From: Blattabacterium cuenoti
GTDB taxonomy: Bacteria > Bacteroidota > Bacteroidia > Flavobacteriales > Blattabacteriaceae
Direction: 5' to 3'
Assembly (NCBI RefSeq): GCF_014252455.1
Contig: NZ_CP060245.1
Coordinates: forward strand, 198,190 to 262,189
DNA: 64,000 nt
The position numbers and the translations under genes are program-made. Below the pieces are notes generated by a model. The model did not search any database. It was not told where the DNA came from and worked only from the letters and a program-made list of their open reading frames with translations. Positions 9,410 to 17,993 of this stretch are shown here, one piece after another; the stretch's first letter is position 1; every line of letters begins with the position of its first letter.

Positions 9410-9754
9410 TAATGAAAAATATTTTTTTTCATTATTATGTAAGCATATTTTATTCCTTTTTAAGGATGCAATGTAATAATAAGATGCCATTTTAAACTCC
9501 TGAAAGTTTCCCAATAAATATATTATTTATTGAATAATAATTATTATAAAAAAAACCTTAAATAAATTCAAAATAATTATTTGTTAATAATAACAATTTA
9601 TTGATATAAAAAAAATAAAATATATTTTATTATTGCAATCATAATGTAACATTCTGGTAAAAAAAATGCAAAAAATAATTACTGATATTAATAATTAATT
9701 TAATTAAATGTAAAATTTTTCTTCATATTCATAAAATATTAAATTTTACTTAAA
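9410..9754. other. 345-bp gap between convergent folD and hisIE; nothing recognised
   Basis: The gap lies between the 3' ends of two convergent genes. It is very AT-rich, with a slightly less AT-rich patch at 9443-9512. Weak hairpins are present (9411-9433; 9454-9466; 9513-9531, the last pure A/T), possibly bidirectional terminators, but none has a clear T-run. On the minus strand 9398-9526 is open for 43 codons, with an ATG at 9490 that would give 31 residues. I recognise no family in it. It could be a decayed gene, as in the two other large gaps of this window. Confidence 0.4.
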
Positions 9755-10363
9755 TTAGTGTGATTTTGATAAATTTCTTTTTTCTAAAATATTTATAACA
9801 TCTTGAATACTAAATCCTTTAATATATAAAAGAATTAAATAATGAAATAATAAATCTGCAGATTCATTTAAAAATAATGTTTTATTATCATCTTTAGATT
9901 CAATAATAGTTTCTATAGTTTCTTCTCCTAATTTTTGAGATATTTTATTAATTCCTTGTTGAAATAATTTAAAAATATAAGATTTATCATCTTTTTGATA
10001 AATTCTATTAGAAATTATATTTTCTAAAAAAAATAAAAAATTAATTTTATTTATTTCTTTCCAACAAGTATCTGTTCCATAATGACAAATTGGTCCTGTA
10101 GGTTTTGCTTTAATTAATAAAGAATCTTTATCACAATCAATTAAAATTTCTTCAATTAAAAGATAATTTTTACTAAACTCCCCTTTTGTCCACAATCTTT
10201 TTTTAGATCTACTATAAAAAGTTACTTTTTTTTCATTAATACTTTTTTTATATGCATCTTGATTCATATAGCCTAACATTAATACTTTATGTGTTTTATA
10301 ATCTTGAATAATAACGGGAATTAACCCTTTATGAAAATTAATTTTTTTTGGATAATCCTTCAT
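9755..10363 (-). CDS. hisIE: Bifunctional phosphoribosyl-AMP cyclohydrolase / phosphoribosyl-ATP pyrophosphatase
   Basis: Catalyses histidine steps 2 and 3. The 202 residues carry HisI first (about 1-105), with MLGYMNQDAY, the KGEFSKN region, DCDKDSLL and a C-terminal zinc-site Cys in PTGPICHYGTDTCW. The HisE domain (about 110-202) has the helical signature KLGEETIETIIESK and ESADLLFHYLILL. It is the last gene of the his operon, 8 bases after hisF, and no strong terminator is evident downstream. Confidence 0.96.
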   Translation of the reverse strand: MKDYPKKINFHKGLIPVIIQDYKTHKVLMLGYMNQDAYKKSINEKKVTFYSRSKKRLWTKGEFSKNYLLIEEILIDCDKDSLLIKAKPTGPICHYGTDTCWKEINKINFLFFLENIISNRIYQKDDKSYIFKLFQQGINKISQKLGEETIETIIESKDDNKTLFLNESADLLFHYLILLYIKGFSIQDVINILEKRNLSKSH

Positions 10364-10371
10364 GTGTTAAT

Positions 10372-11133
10372 TTATTTATTAATTCTTACAGGAATATTAT
10401 GATGATTTAAATAATTTTTTAATTCTGGAATATTAATCTCTTTATAATGAAAAATACTAGCCGCTAAAGCTGCATCTGCTTTCCCTTTTTTAAAAACTTG
10501 ATAAAAATCTTTTAATTTTCCAGCACCACCTGAAGCAATAATAGGAATAGAAATACTTTCAGAAATTATTTTTGTTATATCTAAAGCAAATCCATTTTTT
10601 GTCCCATCATGATTCATTGACGTTAATAATATTTCTCCTACACCTCTATTTACTCCTTCCTTCGCCCAATTTAAGGTTTTTTTCCTAGTAGGAATTCTTC
10701 CTCCATTTAAATATACCCACCATTCATTATTTTCATATTTAGTATCAATCGCTAAAACAATACATTGACTTCCAAATCTATTAGATAACAGATCTAAAAT
10801 TTTTGGTTTTTTAAAAGCTTCTGTATTTATAGATATTTTATCTGCTCCTGAATTTAATAATAATTCTACGTCTTGTTCATCTTTTATTCCTCCACCTACT
10901 GTAAAAGGAATATTAATATAACGAGAAATTTTTTTTACTAAATTTTTCAACGTTTTACGTTTTTCATACGTTGCTGTAATATCTAAAAAAATTAATTCAT
11001 CTGCACCTTGGTTAGTATACCACCTACCTAATTGAATTGGATCTCCAGCGTCTTTTAAAAATTTAAAATTTACTCCTTTTACAGTTCTATTATTTTTAAT
11101 ATCCAAACAAGGAATAATACGTTTAACTAACAT
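10372..11133 (-). CDS. hisF: Imidazole glycerol phosphate synthase, cyclase subunit
   Basis: TIM-barrel subunit that joins with HisH to convert PRFAR plus ammonia into IGP and AICAR. The 253 residues match the family. Catalytic Asp residues are visible in [10 protein letters not shown] (near residue 11) and in VLAIDTKY (near residue 130). The phosphate-binding turns IPFTVGGGI and [10 protein letters not shown] are both present. It lies 7 bases after hisA and 8 bases before hisIE in the his operon. Confidence 0.97.
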   Translation of the reverse strand: MLVKRIIPCLDIKNNRTVKGVNFKFLKDAGDPIQLGRWYTNQGADELIFLDITATYEKRKTLKNLVKKISRYINIPFTVGGGIKDEQDVELLLNSGADKISINTEAFKKPKILDLLSNRFGSQCIVLAIDTKYENNEWWVYLNGGRIPTRKKTLNWAKEGVNRGVGEILLTSMNHDGTKNGFALDITKIISESISIPIIASGGAGKLKDFYQVFKKGKADAALAASIFHYKEINIPELKNYLNHHNIPVRINK

Positions 11134-11140
11134 AAATTAA

Positions 11141-11884
11141 TCATTTATTAATTTTATTATTTTTTTTTATCCAATTTCTAAGTTCTACCAAAGATATTTG
11201 ATTTTCATAAATAGCTTTTCCTATAATAACTCCATAGCAACCTAAATATTTTAATTTATCAATATCCTCTATATTTGTTACTCCTCCACTTGCAATTAAC
11301 TTCATATTGGGAAATTTTTTGATTATTTTTTTGTATAAAGAAAATGATGGACCAGAAAGTATTCCATCTTTAGATATATCTGTACAAAAAAATTTTTTTA
11401 TTCCATGACTATTTTTTTCTTTTAAAAAATTCCAAAAAGAAATTTTATTATATAATTTAGTCCAACCATTCATAGCTAATTGATTATTTTTAATATCTAC
11501 TCCAAGAAGAATTTTATCTACTCCATAAATATGAATCCATTTTTTTAAAATAAATGGATTTTTTATTGCGATACTTCCAATAGTCGCTATACTCCCTCCA
11601 CTTTCAAAAACAATACGAATATCTTCATCTGTATGAATTCCACCTCCAAAGTCAATGATTAAATTTGTATTCTTTGCTATTTTTTCTAAAATATTCCAAT
11701 GTATAACTTTTCCATTTTTAGCTCCATCTAAATCTACTAAATGAAGTCTTGATATTTCATAATTTTCTAATAATAAAGCTACATCTAATGGATCATTATT
11801 ATAAATTGTTATTTTTTTATAATCCCCTTGTATTAGACGAACACATTTTCCATCTATAATATCTATCGCTGCAATAATATTCAT
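11141..11884 (-). CDS. hisA: ProFAR isomerase (HisA)
   Basis: Amadori isomerase opening the phosphoribosyl ring of ProFAR (histidine step 4). The 247-residue TIM barrel is paralogous to HisF. It has the N-terminal catalytic Asp in IAAIDIIDGKCVRLIQGDY, the phosphate loops DFGGGIHTDED and IASGGVTNIEDI, and the second catalytic Asp in TDISKDG. It is spaced 9 bases after hisH and 7 bases before hisF. Confidence 0.97.
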   Translation of the reverse strand: MNIIAAIDIIDGKCVRLIQGDYKKITIYNNDPLDVALLLENYEISRLHLVDLDGAKNGKVIHWNILEKIAKNTNLIIDFGGGIHTDEDIRIVFESGGSIATIGSIAIKNPFILKKWIHIYGVDKILLGVDIKNNQLAMNGWTKLYNKISFWNFLKEKNSHGIKKFFCTDISKDGILSGPSFSLYKKIIKKFPNMKLIASGGVTNIEDIDKLKYLGCYGVIIGKAIYENQISLVELRNWIKKNNKINK

Positions 11885-11893
11885 TTTATTTTA

Positions 11894-12484
11894 TTATAAT
11901 CTAATAAAATTTTCTAATATTTTATGTCCTATAAAAGAAGATTTTTCAGGATGAAATTGTACAGCATAAAAATTATTTTTTTGAATAGCTGCACTATAAG
12001 AAATAATATAATCTGTTTTAGCTATTGTCTCCTTTCCTAAAGGAGCGTAATAACTATGTACAAAATATTGATAACTGTTATCTGGGATATTTTTAAATAA
12101 AGGCCCTTGTAATTGATAAATAGTATTCCAACCGATTTGAGGAATTTTTTCATTTTTATTTTTTGATTTAAATTTTTTTACATATAAATCAAAAATACCA
12201 ATACAGGAGGTACTACTTTCTTCTGAAAATTTACATAGTAATTGCATTCCTAAACATATCCCTAATACAGGTTTTTTTGTTTTAGAAATAAAAATATCCA
12301 ATTTTTTTTTTTTTAAATATTGCATAGCAAAATTTGCTTCTCCAACTCCAGGTAAAATAATTTTTTCTGCATTATTAATAGATTCTAATGAATCTGTTAC
12401 TATAGCTTTTACTCCTAATCTTTCTAAAGAAAAAAGAACAGATTGTACATTTCCAGCAGGATATTTTATAATAATAGTTTTCAT
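11894..12484 (-). CDS. hisH: Imidazole glycerol phosphate synthase, glutaminase subunit
   Basis: Class I glutamine amidotransferase that feeds ammonia to HisF. I chose the ATG at 12484 (MKTIIIKYPAGNVQSV), giving 196 residues, the usual size; an upstream in-frame ATG at 12568 would extend into hisB without family resemblance. The oxyanion region and nucleophile are in VLGICLGMQLL, and the catalytic His and Glu are in YAVQFHPEKSS near the C terminus. It begins 7 bases after the hisB stop. Confidence 0.95.
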   Translation of the reverse strand: MKTIIIKYPAGNVQSVLFSLERLGVKAIVTDSLESINNAEKIILPGVGEANFAMQYLKKKKLDIFISKTKKPVLGICLGMQLLCKFSEESSTSCIGIFDLYVKKFKSKNKNEKIPQIGWNTIYQLQGPLFKNIPDNSYQYFVHSYYAPLGKETIAKTDYIISYSAAIQKNNFYAVQFHPEKSSFIGHKILENFIRL

Positions 12485-12491
12485 ATTGTTT

Positions 12492-13667
12492 TTATAATAA
12501 TAGTCCTTTAGAACTAGGTAATTTATTAGTTTTATTTTTTTGTATTGACATTCTAAGAGCTCTAGCAAAAGCCTTAAAAATAGATTCTATTTTATGATGA
12601 TCATTTTTACCTATAGAATGAATATATAGATTACATTGTGCATGATCTGAAAAAGATTTAAAAAAATGAAAAAACATATCTGTAGGAACGTTCCCTATTT
12701 TTTCTCTAAAAAATTTCACTTTCCAAGATAAAAAACTTCTTCCTCCAAGATCTAAAACGACTGTAGATAAACAATCATCCATAGGAATAGAAAAAAAACC
12801 ATATCGTTCTATTCCTCTTTTATCTTTTATAGAATTATGAATAATAGTTCCTAAAGAAATACCCGTATCTTCTATAGTATGATGTTCATCTACATGAAGA
12901 TCTCCTTTTGCATAAATATTCATATTTATTAAACTATGAAAAGCCATTTGTTCTAATAAATGATCTAAAAAACCTAATCCTGTTTTTATATTAGATTTAC
13001 CTTCTCCATCCAATTGTATACTAATTTTTATATCTGTTTCTAATGTAGTTCTTCTATATTTTATATGATTTTTTTTTTTTAAAAATTTATAAATTGTTTC
13101 CCAATTATCCGTTTTTAATGCTACAATTTTATTTAAAATATCTTTATCTAAAGATAACTTTTTTTCAAATAATTTATGACAATAAATAAGGGGATCATTA
13201 ATCCATATAGCCTTACACCCTAAATTTTTAGAAAGTAAAATATCTGTAAATCTATCTCCAATAACAAAAGATTTTTTAAGATTATAATCGTAATGAAAAT
13301 AATTTTTAAGCATTTCTATTCCAGGTTTCCTAGTCGATGAATTTTCTTCTGGATACGTTTTATCTATATGAACAGCAAAAAAATGAATTCCTTCTGTTTT
13401 TAATACTTTTAATATGTGATTATGTATTGGCCAAAATTTTTTTTCAGGAAACTTATCCGTTCCTAATCCATCTTGATTAGTTACCATAACTAAAATATAA
13501 TTCAGTTCTTTGACTATTTTTTTTAAAAAATATATCACATTTGGATAAAAATTTACTTTTTCAATAGTATCAATTTGATAAGTAGGCGGGACTTCTTTTA
13601 TTATAGTTCCATCTCTATCAATAAATAATATTTTTTTCACACCTCCTCTTATTTTATTTTGAAACAT
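12492..13667 (-). CDS. hisB: Bifunctional histidinol-phosphatase / imidazoleglycerol-phosphate dehydratase
   Basis: Fusion protein for histidine steps 6 and 8. The N-terminal HAD phosphatase (about 1-165) has the nucleophile motif FIDRDGTII and the later VIGDRFTDI. The C-terminal dehydratase (about 200-391) has FLDHLLEQMAFHS, the metal-binding DEHHTIEDTG, HFFKSFSDHA and KNDHHKIESIFKAFARAL. The start is ambiguous: ATG at 13667 or a GTG eight codons later next to an AGAGGAGGT run, which is a stronger purine-rich sequence than elsewhere in this window. The 5' end overlaps hisC by 19 bases if the ATG is used. Confidence 0.95.
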   Translation of the reverse strand: MFQNKIRGGVKKILFIDRDGTIIKEVPPTYQIDTIEKVNFYPNVIYFLKKIVKELNYILVMVTNQDGLGTDKFPEKKFWPIHNHILKVLKTEGIHFFAVHIDKTYPEENSSTRKPGIEMLKNYFHYDYNLKKSFVIGDRFTDILLSKNLGCKAIWINDPLIYCHKLFEKKLSLDKDILNKIVALKTDNWETIYKFLKKKNHIKYRRTTLETDIKISIQLDGEGKSNIKTGLGFLDHLLEQMAFHSLINMNIYAKGDLHVDEHHTIEDTGISLGTIIHNSIKDKRGIERYGFFSIPMDDCLSTVVLDLGGRSFLSWKVKFFREKIGNVPTDMFFHFFKSFSDHAQCNLYIHSIGKNDHHKIESIFKAFARALRMSIQKNKTNKLPSSKGLLL

Positions 13668-14758
13668 TTTTTAGAGTATTTTTTAATTTTATTAATTAAA
13701 TATTGATTTTCTTCATGAGTCCCTACAGTAATTCTTAAACATTTATTGCATAAAATAATTTTTGTACGATCTCTAACAATAATATTTTTTTCTACTAAAT
13801 ATTTATAAAGATTGGTTGAAGAACAAGTGACTTTCACTAATAAAAAATTTGAAGAACTAGGATAAATTTTATGTATAATAGATATTTCATTTAATGAATC
13901 TTCCATATATTTTCTTTCTGAAAGAATATTTTTTAAATGATAAAAAAATAAATCTTTATTTTCAAGTGCTTTAATAGCAATTTTTTGTGCAATTTGACTA
14001 ATATTATAAGGATATTTGACTTTATTCATCCATTTAATAATAGATTCAGATGTAATAGCGATCCCTATTCTTAATCCTGCTAATCCCCAAGATTTAGAAA
14101 GTGTTTGAAGAATAATTAAATTAGGATAATTATCTATTTCTGTAGAAAAAGATTTTTTATCGGAAAAATCAATATAAGCTTCATCTAATACCACAATTCC
14201 TGTTTTAAATTCTTTAATAATAGATTGAATATCTTTTCTCTTTAAATCATTTCCAGTAGGATTATTAGGAGAACAAATAAAAATAATACGACTATATGGA
14301 TTAATAACTTGTTTAATTTTTTTTAAATTTAATTGATATTCTTCTTTTGTAAGAAAAACTTTGACAATATCTACTCCATGAATTTTTCCACTTACTTCAT
14401 ACATACCATATGTAGGTGGTAAAATAATAGAATGATCAATTGTTGGACGTGAAAAAATACGATAAATTAAATCAATAATCTCATCACTTCCATTTCCTAA
14501 AAAAATTTTAGATTCAGAAATATTTTTTACTTCAGATATTTTTTTTTTTAATTTTTTTTGTAACGGATCTGGATATCTATTATATGAATTGTAAAAAGAT
14601 AAAGGAGCTCCAAAAGAATTTTCATTAGCATCTAAAAAAATGGATTTATTATTTTTATTATATTCTTCTCTAGCAGAAAGATAAGGTTCTATGTGGAGGA
14701 TATTTGTTCTAATTAATGAATTTAAATTAAAATTTGAAATTATTTTATTATGATTCAT
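13649..14758 (-). CDS. hisC: Histidinol-phosphate aminotransferase
   Basis: PLP enzyme transaminating imidazole-acetol phosphate (histidine step 7). About 369 residues from the chosen ATG at 14758; another in-frame ATG at 14773 would overlap hisD by 11 bases. The fold-type I signatures are visible: EPYLSAREEY near the N terminus, LGNGSDEIIDLI, CSPNNPTGN, VLDEAYIDFS, and the PLP-lysine region QTLSKSWGLAGLRIG. The C-terminal RITVGTHEEN includes the substrate-binding Arg. Confidence 0.96.
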   Translation of the reverse strand: MNHNKIISNFNLNSLIRTNILHIEPYLSAREEYNKNNKSIFLDANENSFGAPLSFYNSYNRYPDPLQKKLKKKISEVKNISESKIFLGNGSDEIIDLIYRIFSRPTIDHSIILPPTYGMYEVSGKIHGVDIVKVFLTKEEYQLNLKKIKQVINPYSRIIFICSPNNPTGNDLKRKDIQSIIKEFKTGIVVLDEAYIDFSDKKSFSTEIDNYPNLIILQTLSKSWGLAGLRIGIAITSESIIKWMNKVKYPYNISQIAQKIAIKALENKDLFFYHLKNILSERKYMEDSLNEISIIHKIYPSSSNFLLVKVTCSSTNLYKYLVEKNIIVRDRTKIILCNKCLRITVGTHEENQYLINKIKKYSKKCFKIK

Positions 14759-14762
14759 GCAT

Positions 14763-16061
14763 TTATTCTTCATTTATTAATCTAATATTAATGGATTTTT
14801 GATGCGCAATTAATCCTTCTTCTAAAGATAAAACATTCACACATTTGGATAAATTTCGCAATCCTTTTTTAGAAATTTTTTGAAAAGTTATTTTTTTTAT
14901 AAAACTATCTACAGATATTCCACTATAATATTTAGCATAACCATCTGTCGGTAGTACATGATTGGTTCCAGAAGCATAATCACCAATACTAATTGGAGAA
15001 TAATTTCCTAAAAATACAGATCCAGAATTTTTTATTTTATCACTCCAATAATAAGCATTATTACAATTTATAATAAGATGTTCTGGAGCAATTTTATTAA
15101 TAAAATGAACTCCTTCTTCTAAGGAAGAAAAAATAATTATTTTACTTTTTTCTAAAGATTTTTTTATAATTTCTTTTCTATTAGAAATATTGATTAATTG
15201 TTTTTTTAATTCATTTTTTACTTTTTTTGTCCAAGATTCATTAATAGAAACTAAAAGGATATAACTTTCTGGATCATGTTCTGATTGAGAAAGTAAATCA
15301 GACGCTACATATTTTGGATTAGCGGTATCATCCGCTAATATAACTATTTCTGAAGGTCCAGCAGGGATATCTATTGAAACTACTCCATTTTTAAATACAT
15401 TTTTTTTAGCTATTGTTACATAAGAATTTCCAGGTCCAAATATTTTATATACAGAAGGAATACTTTCTGTTCCATAAGCCATAGCTGCAATAGCCTGAGC
15501 ACCTCCGACTTTATATATTTTTTTAATTCCTACATATTGTGCCGTATATAAAATAGCTGGATGAATATCTCCATTTTTATTTGGAGGAGTACATAAAATT
15601 ATATTTTTACATCCTGCTAATTTACTTGGAATCCCTAACATTAATACAGTAGAAAATAAGGGATATATCCCCCCTGGGATATATAACCCTATTTTTTCTA
15701 TAGGAACTGATCTTCTCCAACAAATTACTCCTGGAGAAATTTCTATTTTAGATTCTTTATGTATTTGTTTTTTATGAAAAAATTTTATATTATTATAAGC
15801 TATTTGAATAGCTTCTTTTAAAGAATTTGATATTTTATTACTTGCTTGAATAATTTCTTCTTTCGTTACTTGAAAATATTTAATATGACAATTATCATAT
15901 TTTTTAGTATAGGTTTTTAAGGATAAATCTCCATATATTTTTACATTATTTATAATAGAGATTACTACATCATTTAGTTTATCAATATCTTTTTTTACAG
16001 ATCTTTTTGAAAGATATTTCCATATTTTAAATGGGGGATGAATATACATTTGAATATTCAT
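14763..16061 (-). CDS. hisD: Histidinol dehydrogenase
   Basis: Zinc- and NAD-dependent enzyme for the last two oxidations to histidine. I chose ATG 16061 (MNIQMYIHPP), 432 residues, as usual for the family; the longer frame to 16154 runs inside hisG and lacks resemblance. Signatures include IGLYIPGGIYPLFSTVLM, GGAQAIAAMAYG, FGPGNSYVTIAK, the catalytic-region IDIPAGPSEIVILAD and LLSQSEHDPES, plus the base-pair residues in IAPEHLII. It begins 14 bases after the hisG stop. Confidence 0.96.
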   Translation of the reverse strand: MNIQMYIHPPFKIWKYLSKRSVKKDIDKLNDVVISIINNVKIYGDLSLKTYTKKYDNCHIKYFQVTKEEIIQASNKISNSLKEAIQIAYNNIKFFHKKQIHKESKIEISPGVICWRRSVPIEKIGLYIPGGIYPLFSTVLMLGIPSKLAGCKNIILCTPPNKNGDIHPAILYTAQYVGIKKIYKVGGAQAIAAMAYGTESIPSVYKIFGPGNSYVTIAKKNVFKNGVVSIDIPAGPSEIVILADDTANPKYVASDLLSQSEHDPESYILLVSINESWTKKVKNELKKQLINISNRKEIIKKSLEKSKIIIFSSLEEGVHFINKIAPEHLIINCNNAYYWSDKIKNSGSVFLGNYSPISIGDYASGTNHVLPTDGYAKYYSGISVDSFIKKITFQKISKKGLRNLSKCVNVLSLEEGLIAHQKSINIRLINEE

Positions 16062-16075
16062 AATATTTTTTTTTA

Positions 16076-16936
16076 TTAAAGTATAATTTTTTCTATTGGT
16101 AATACTAAGATATCTTCTGCGCCAAGTGCTTTTAAATTTTCTATAATTCCCCAAAAATCATTTTCATTTACTACAGAATGGACAGAACTACATTTTGAAT
16201 TTTCTAATGGAAGAACTACTGGACTTTTAATTCCAGGAAGATAAGATATAATTTTGTCTAATCTTTTATTAGAAACATTTAAAAGAATATATTTATTATT
16301 TTTAGCTTTTTTGACAGCTCTAATTCTAAATAATAATTTTTCCATAATGGTTTCTTGATAAGACAATAAATAAAGGTTAGAAGCTAAAATAGCTTCAGAT
16401 TGAAGAATTGTCTCAACTTCTTTTAATCCATTCATAAATAATGTAGATCCACTACTTACTAAATCACAAATACAATCAGCTAAACCTATTCCAGGTGCAA
16501 TTTCTACAGCTCCAGATATTTCATGAATATCTGCTTTTATATATTTTTTTTTAAAAAATTCTTTTACTAAAAATGGATAACTAGTCGCAATACGTTTTCC
16601 ATTTAAATCATTTATATCATGATATCTTAAAGATTTAGGAACTGCTATAGATAAACGACATTTACCAAAACCAAGAGTTTCTTTAATTTTTATTTTTTTT
16701 CTTTTTTCTAAAAGAACATTTTTTCCTACAATTCCTATATCTGCGACTCCATCTTCTAAATATTGAGGAATATCATCATCTCGTAAAAAAAGTATTTCTA
16801 ACGGAAAATTTAAAGCTGTCGTTTTTAATTTATCTATTCCAATATTTACTTCAATACTGCAATCTTTTAGTAATTTTATAGAGTCTTCATAAAGACGTCC
16901 TGATTTTTGAATAGCTATTTTAAGTTTATTATCCAT
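16076..16936 (-). CDS. hisG: ATP phosphoribosyltransferase (long form)
   Basis: First enzyme of histidine synthesis, condensing ATP and PRPP. The ATG at 16936 (MDNKLKIAIQKSGRL) gives 286 residues, the long HisG form. It has the catalytic domains with DDIPQYLEDGVADIGIVG and the PRPP loop around ADCICDLVSSGSTL, followed by a C-terminal regulatory domain of about 75 residues (VVLPLENSKCSSVHSVV). Retention of that domain suggests histidine feedback could still operate; this is inference. It is the first gene of the his operon, preceded by a hairpin with a U-tract 5 bases from the start codon. Confidence 0.96.
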   Translation of the reverse strand: MDNKLKIAIQKSGRLYEDSIKLLKDCSIEVNIGIDKLKTTALNFPLEILFLRDDDIPQYLEDGVADIGIVGKNVLLEKRKKIKIKETLGFGKCRLSIAVPKSLRYHDINDLNGKRIATSYPFLVKEFFKKKYIKADIHEISGAVEIAPGIGLADCICDLVSSGSTLFMNGLKEVETILQSEAILASNLYLLSYQETIMEKLLFRIRAVKKAKNNKYILLNVSNKRLDKIISYLPGIKSPVVLPLENSKCSSVHSVVNENDFWGIIENLKALGAEDILVLPIEKIIL

Positions 16937-16941
16937 ATAGG

Positions 16942-16983
16942 AAAAAAATAACAAAAGCTTACTAATTTATTTTGTAAGCTTTT
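16942..16983 (-). promoter_or_regulatory. Terminator-like hairpin in the his operon leader (candidate attenuator)
   Basis: On the minus strand a perfect 10-bp stem (arms AAAAGCTTAC at 16974-16983 and GTAAGCTTTT at 16953-16962, 11-base loop) is followed by G-TTA-TTTTTTT ending 5 bases before the hisG ATG. The upstream neighbour xth is on the other strand, so this is not the terminator of a preceding gene. No leader peptide with His codons is visible. It could attenuate the operon, or merely shape the 5' end of the mRNA. Confidence 0.55.
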
Positions 16984-17029
16984 TATCTGTATTAACTAAT
17001 CTTTATTAACTATAATTAATGAATTAAAG

Positions 17030-17037
17030 CAAAGATA
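17030..17037 (-). promoter_or_regulatory. Candidate -7 promoter box for the his operon
   Basis: TATCTTTG on the minus strand matches TAnnTTTG. A start about 7 bases downstream would give a leader of about 87 nt before hisG that contains the hairpin at 16953-16983. No TTTG is found at the -33 distance, so support is from the -7 box only. Confidence 0.35.
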
Positions 17038-17111
17038 AAAAACTATTTTGAATATTATTAATCCTTTTTAAAACTCTATTTTTTCCTTATTTTGTATAAA
17101 AAACTTTTTTT

Positions 17112-17888
17112 ATGAAAATTGTTAGTTATAATATTAATGGAATTCGATCTGTCATAAAGAAAGGTTTTTCTAATTGGATTGAAATATTTCAACCAGATAT
17201 ATTATGTTTACAAGAAATAAAAGCTCTTAAAGAACAAATAAAAACTAATATTTTTGATAATTTAGGATATAATCATTATTGGTTCTCTGCAAAAAAAAAA
17301 GGATATAGTGGAGTAGCTATTTTATGTAAAGAAAAACCGAAAAATATAGAATATGGAATAGGAATAGATTCTATAGACCAAGAAGGACGAGTTATTCGTA
17401 TAGATTTTAAAAAAATATCCGTAATAAATATTTATATTCCTTCAGGAAATAATAATAAAAAAGATCGATTAAATTTTAAATTTTTTTTTATGAAAAATTT
17501 CTTTTTTTATATAAAAAAAATAAAAAAAAAATTAAATAATCTTATTATTTGTGGAGATTACAATATTTGTTATAAGAGAATAGATATTTATGATCCTATT
17601 AAATATCAAGAAATATCTGGATTCTTACCAGAAGAAAGGAAATGGTTAGGGACTTTTTTACAAAAATTAGATTTTATAGATAGCTTTAGAATATATATAA
17701 AAGATGGAAAAAATTATAGTTGGTGGAATTATCGTTATAATGCAAAAATAAATAATCATGGTTGGAGGATTGATTATGTTATGGTAAGTAAATCTTTAAA
17801 AAATAAAATGATTAAAGCCTATTTGTTACCAAAAGTAGGATATTCTGATCATTGTCCAATGGTATTAGAAATTGAAAAAATGACCTGA
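17112..17888 (+). CDS. xth: Exodeoxyribonuclease III (AP endonuclease)
   Basis: Repairs abasic sites and 3'-blocked ends in DNA. The 258 residues match the ExoIII/Xth family: metal-binding Asn in SYNINGIRS, the catalytic Glu in LCLQEIKA, the GDYNI(C) motif near residue 150, the motif WWNYR, and the C-terminal GWRIDYVMVS and GYSDHCPMV with the catalytic His. The stop (17886-17888) lies inside the antisense of the tRNA-Lys gene, overlapping it by 8 bases. It is divergent from hisG. Confidence 0.95.
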   Translation: MKIVSYNINGIRSVIKKGFSNWIEIFQPDILCLQEIKALKEQIKTNIFDNLGYNHYWFSAKKKGYSGVAILCKEKPKNIEYGIGIDSIDQEGRVIRIDFKKISVINIYIPSGNNNKKDRLNFKFFFMKNFFFYIKKIKKKLNNLIICGDYNICYKRIDIYDPIKYQEISGFLPEERKWLGTFLQKLDFIDSFRIYIKDGKNYSWWNYRYNAKINNHGWRIDYVMVSKSLKNKMIKAYLLPKVGYSDHCPMVLEIEKMT

Positions 17889-17953
17889 CTGGGATTCGAA
17901 CCCAGGACCCTTACATTAAAAGTGTAATGCTCTACCAGCTGAGCTATCAGGTC
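17881..17953 (-). tRNA. tRNA-Lys (anticodon UUU)
   Basis: The minus strand folds into a standard cloverleaf. The acceptor pairs GACCTGA with TCAGGTC. The D arm reads AGCTCAGCTGGTAGAGC. The anticodon stem TTACA/TGTAA holds loop CTTTTAA, with anticodon TTT. The T arm contains GGTTCGAATCC. The discriminator A is at 17881, and CCA is not encoded. The 3' end overlaps the xth stop region by 8 bases on the opposite strand. Confidence 0.97.
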
Positions 17954-17975
17954 TTCATCATATAGAATAAAACAA

Positions 17976-17983
17976 CAAATATA
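17976..17983 (-). promoter_or_regulatory. Candidate -7 promoter box for tRNA-Lys
   Basis: TATATTTG on the minus strand fits TAnnTTTG and lies 23 bases upstream of the mature tRNA 5' end. It is only 11 bases from the aroK start on the other strand, so the tRNA promoter and aroK translation start are nearly superimposed. Confidence 0.4.
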
Positions 17984-17993
17984 CTATATTAAT

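Noticed and set aside
9411-9433. Hairpin AATGAAAAA/TTTTTCATT directly after folD as a terminator.
   Set aside because: It lacks a T-run on either strand and is nearly all A/T; kept only as a weak possibility in the gap description.
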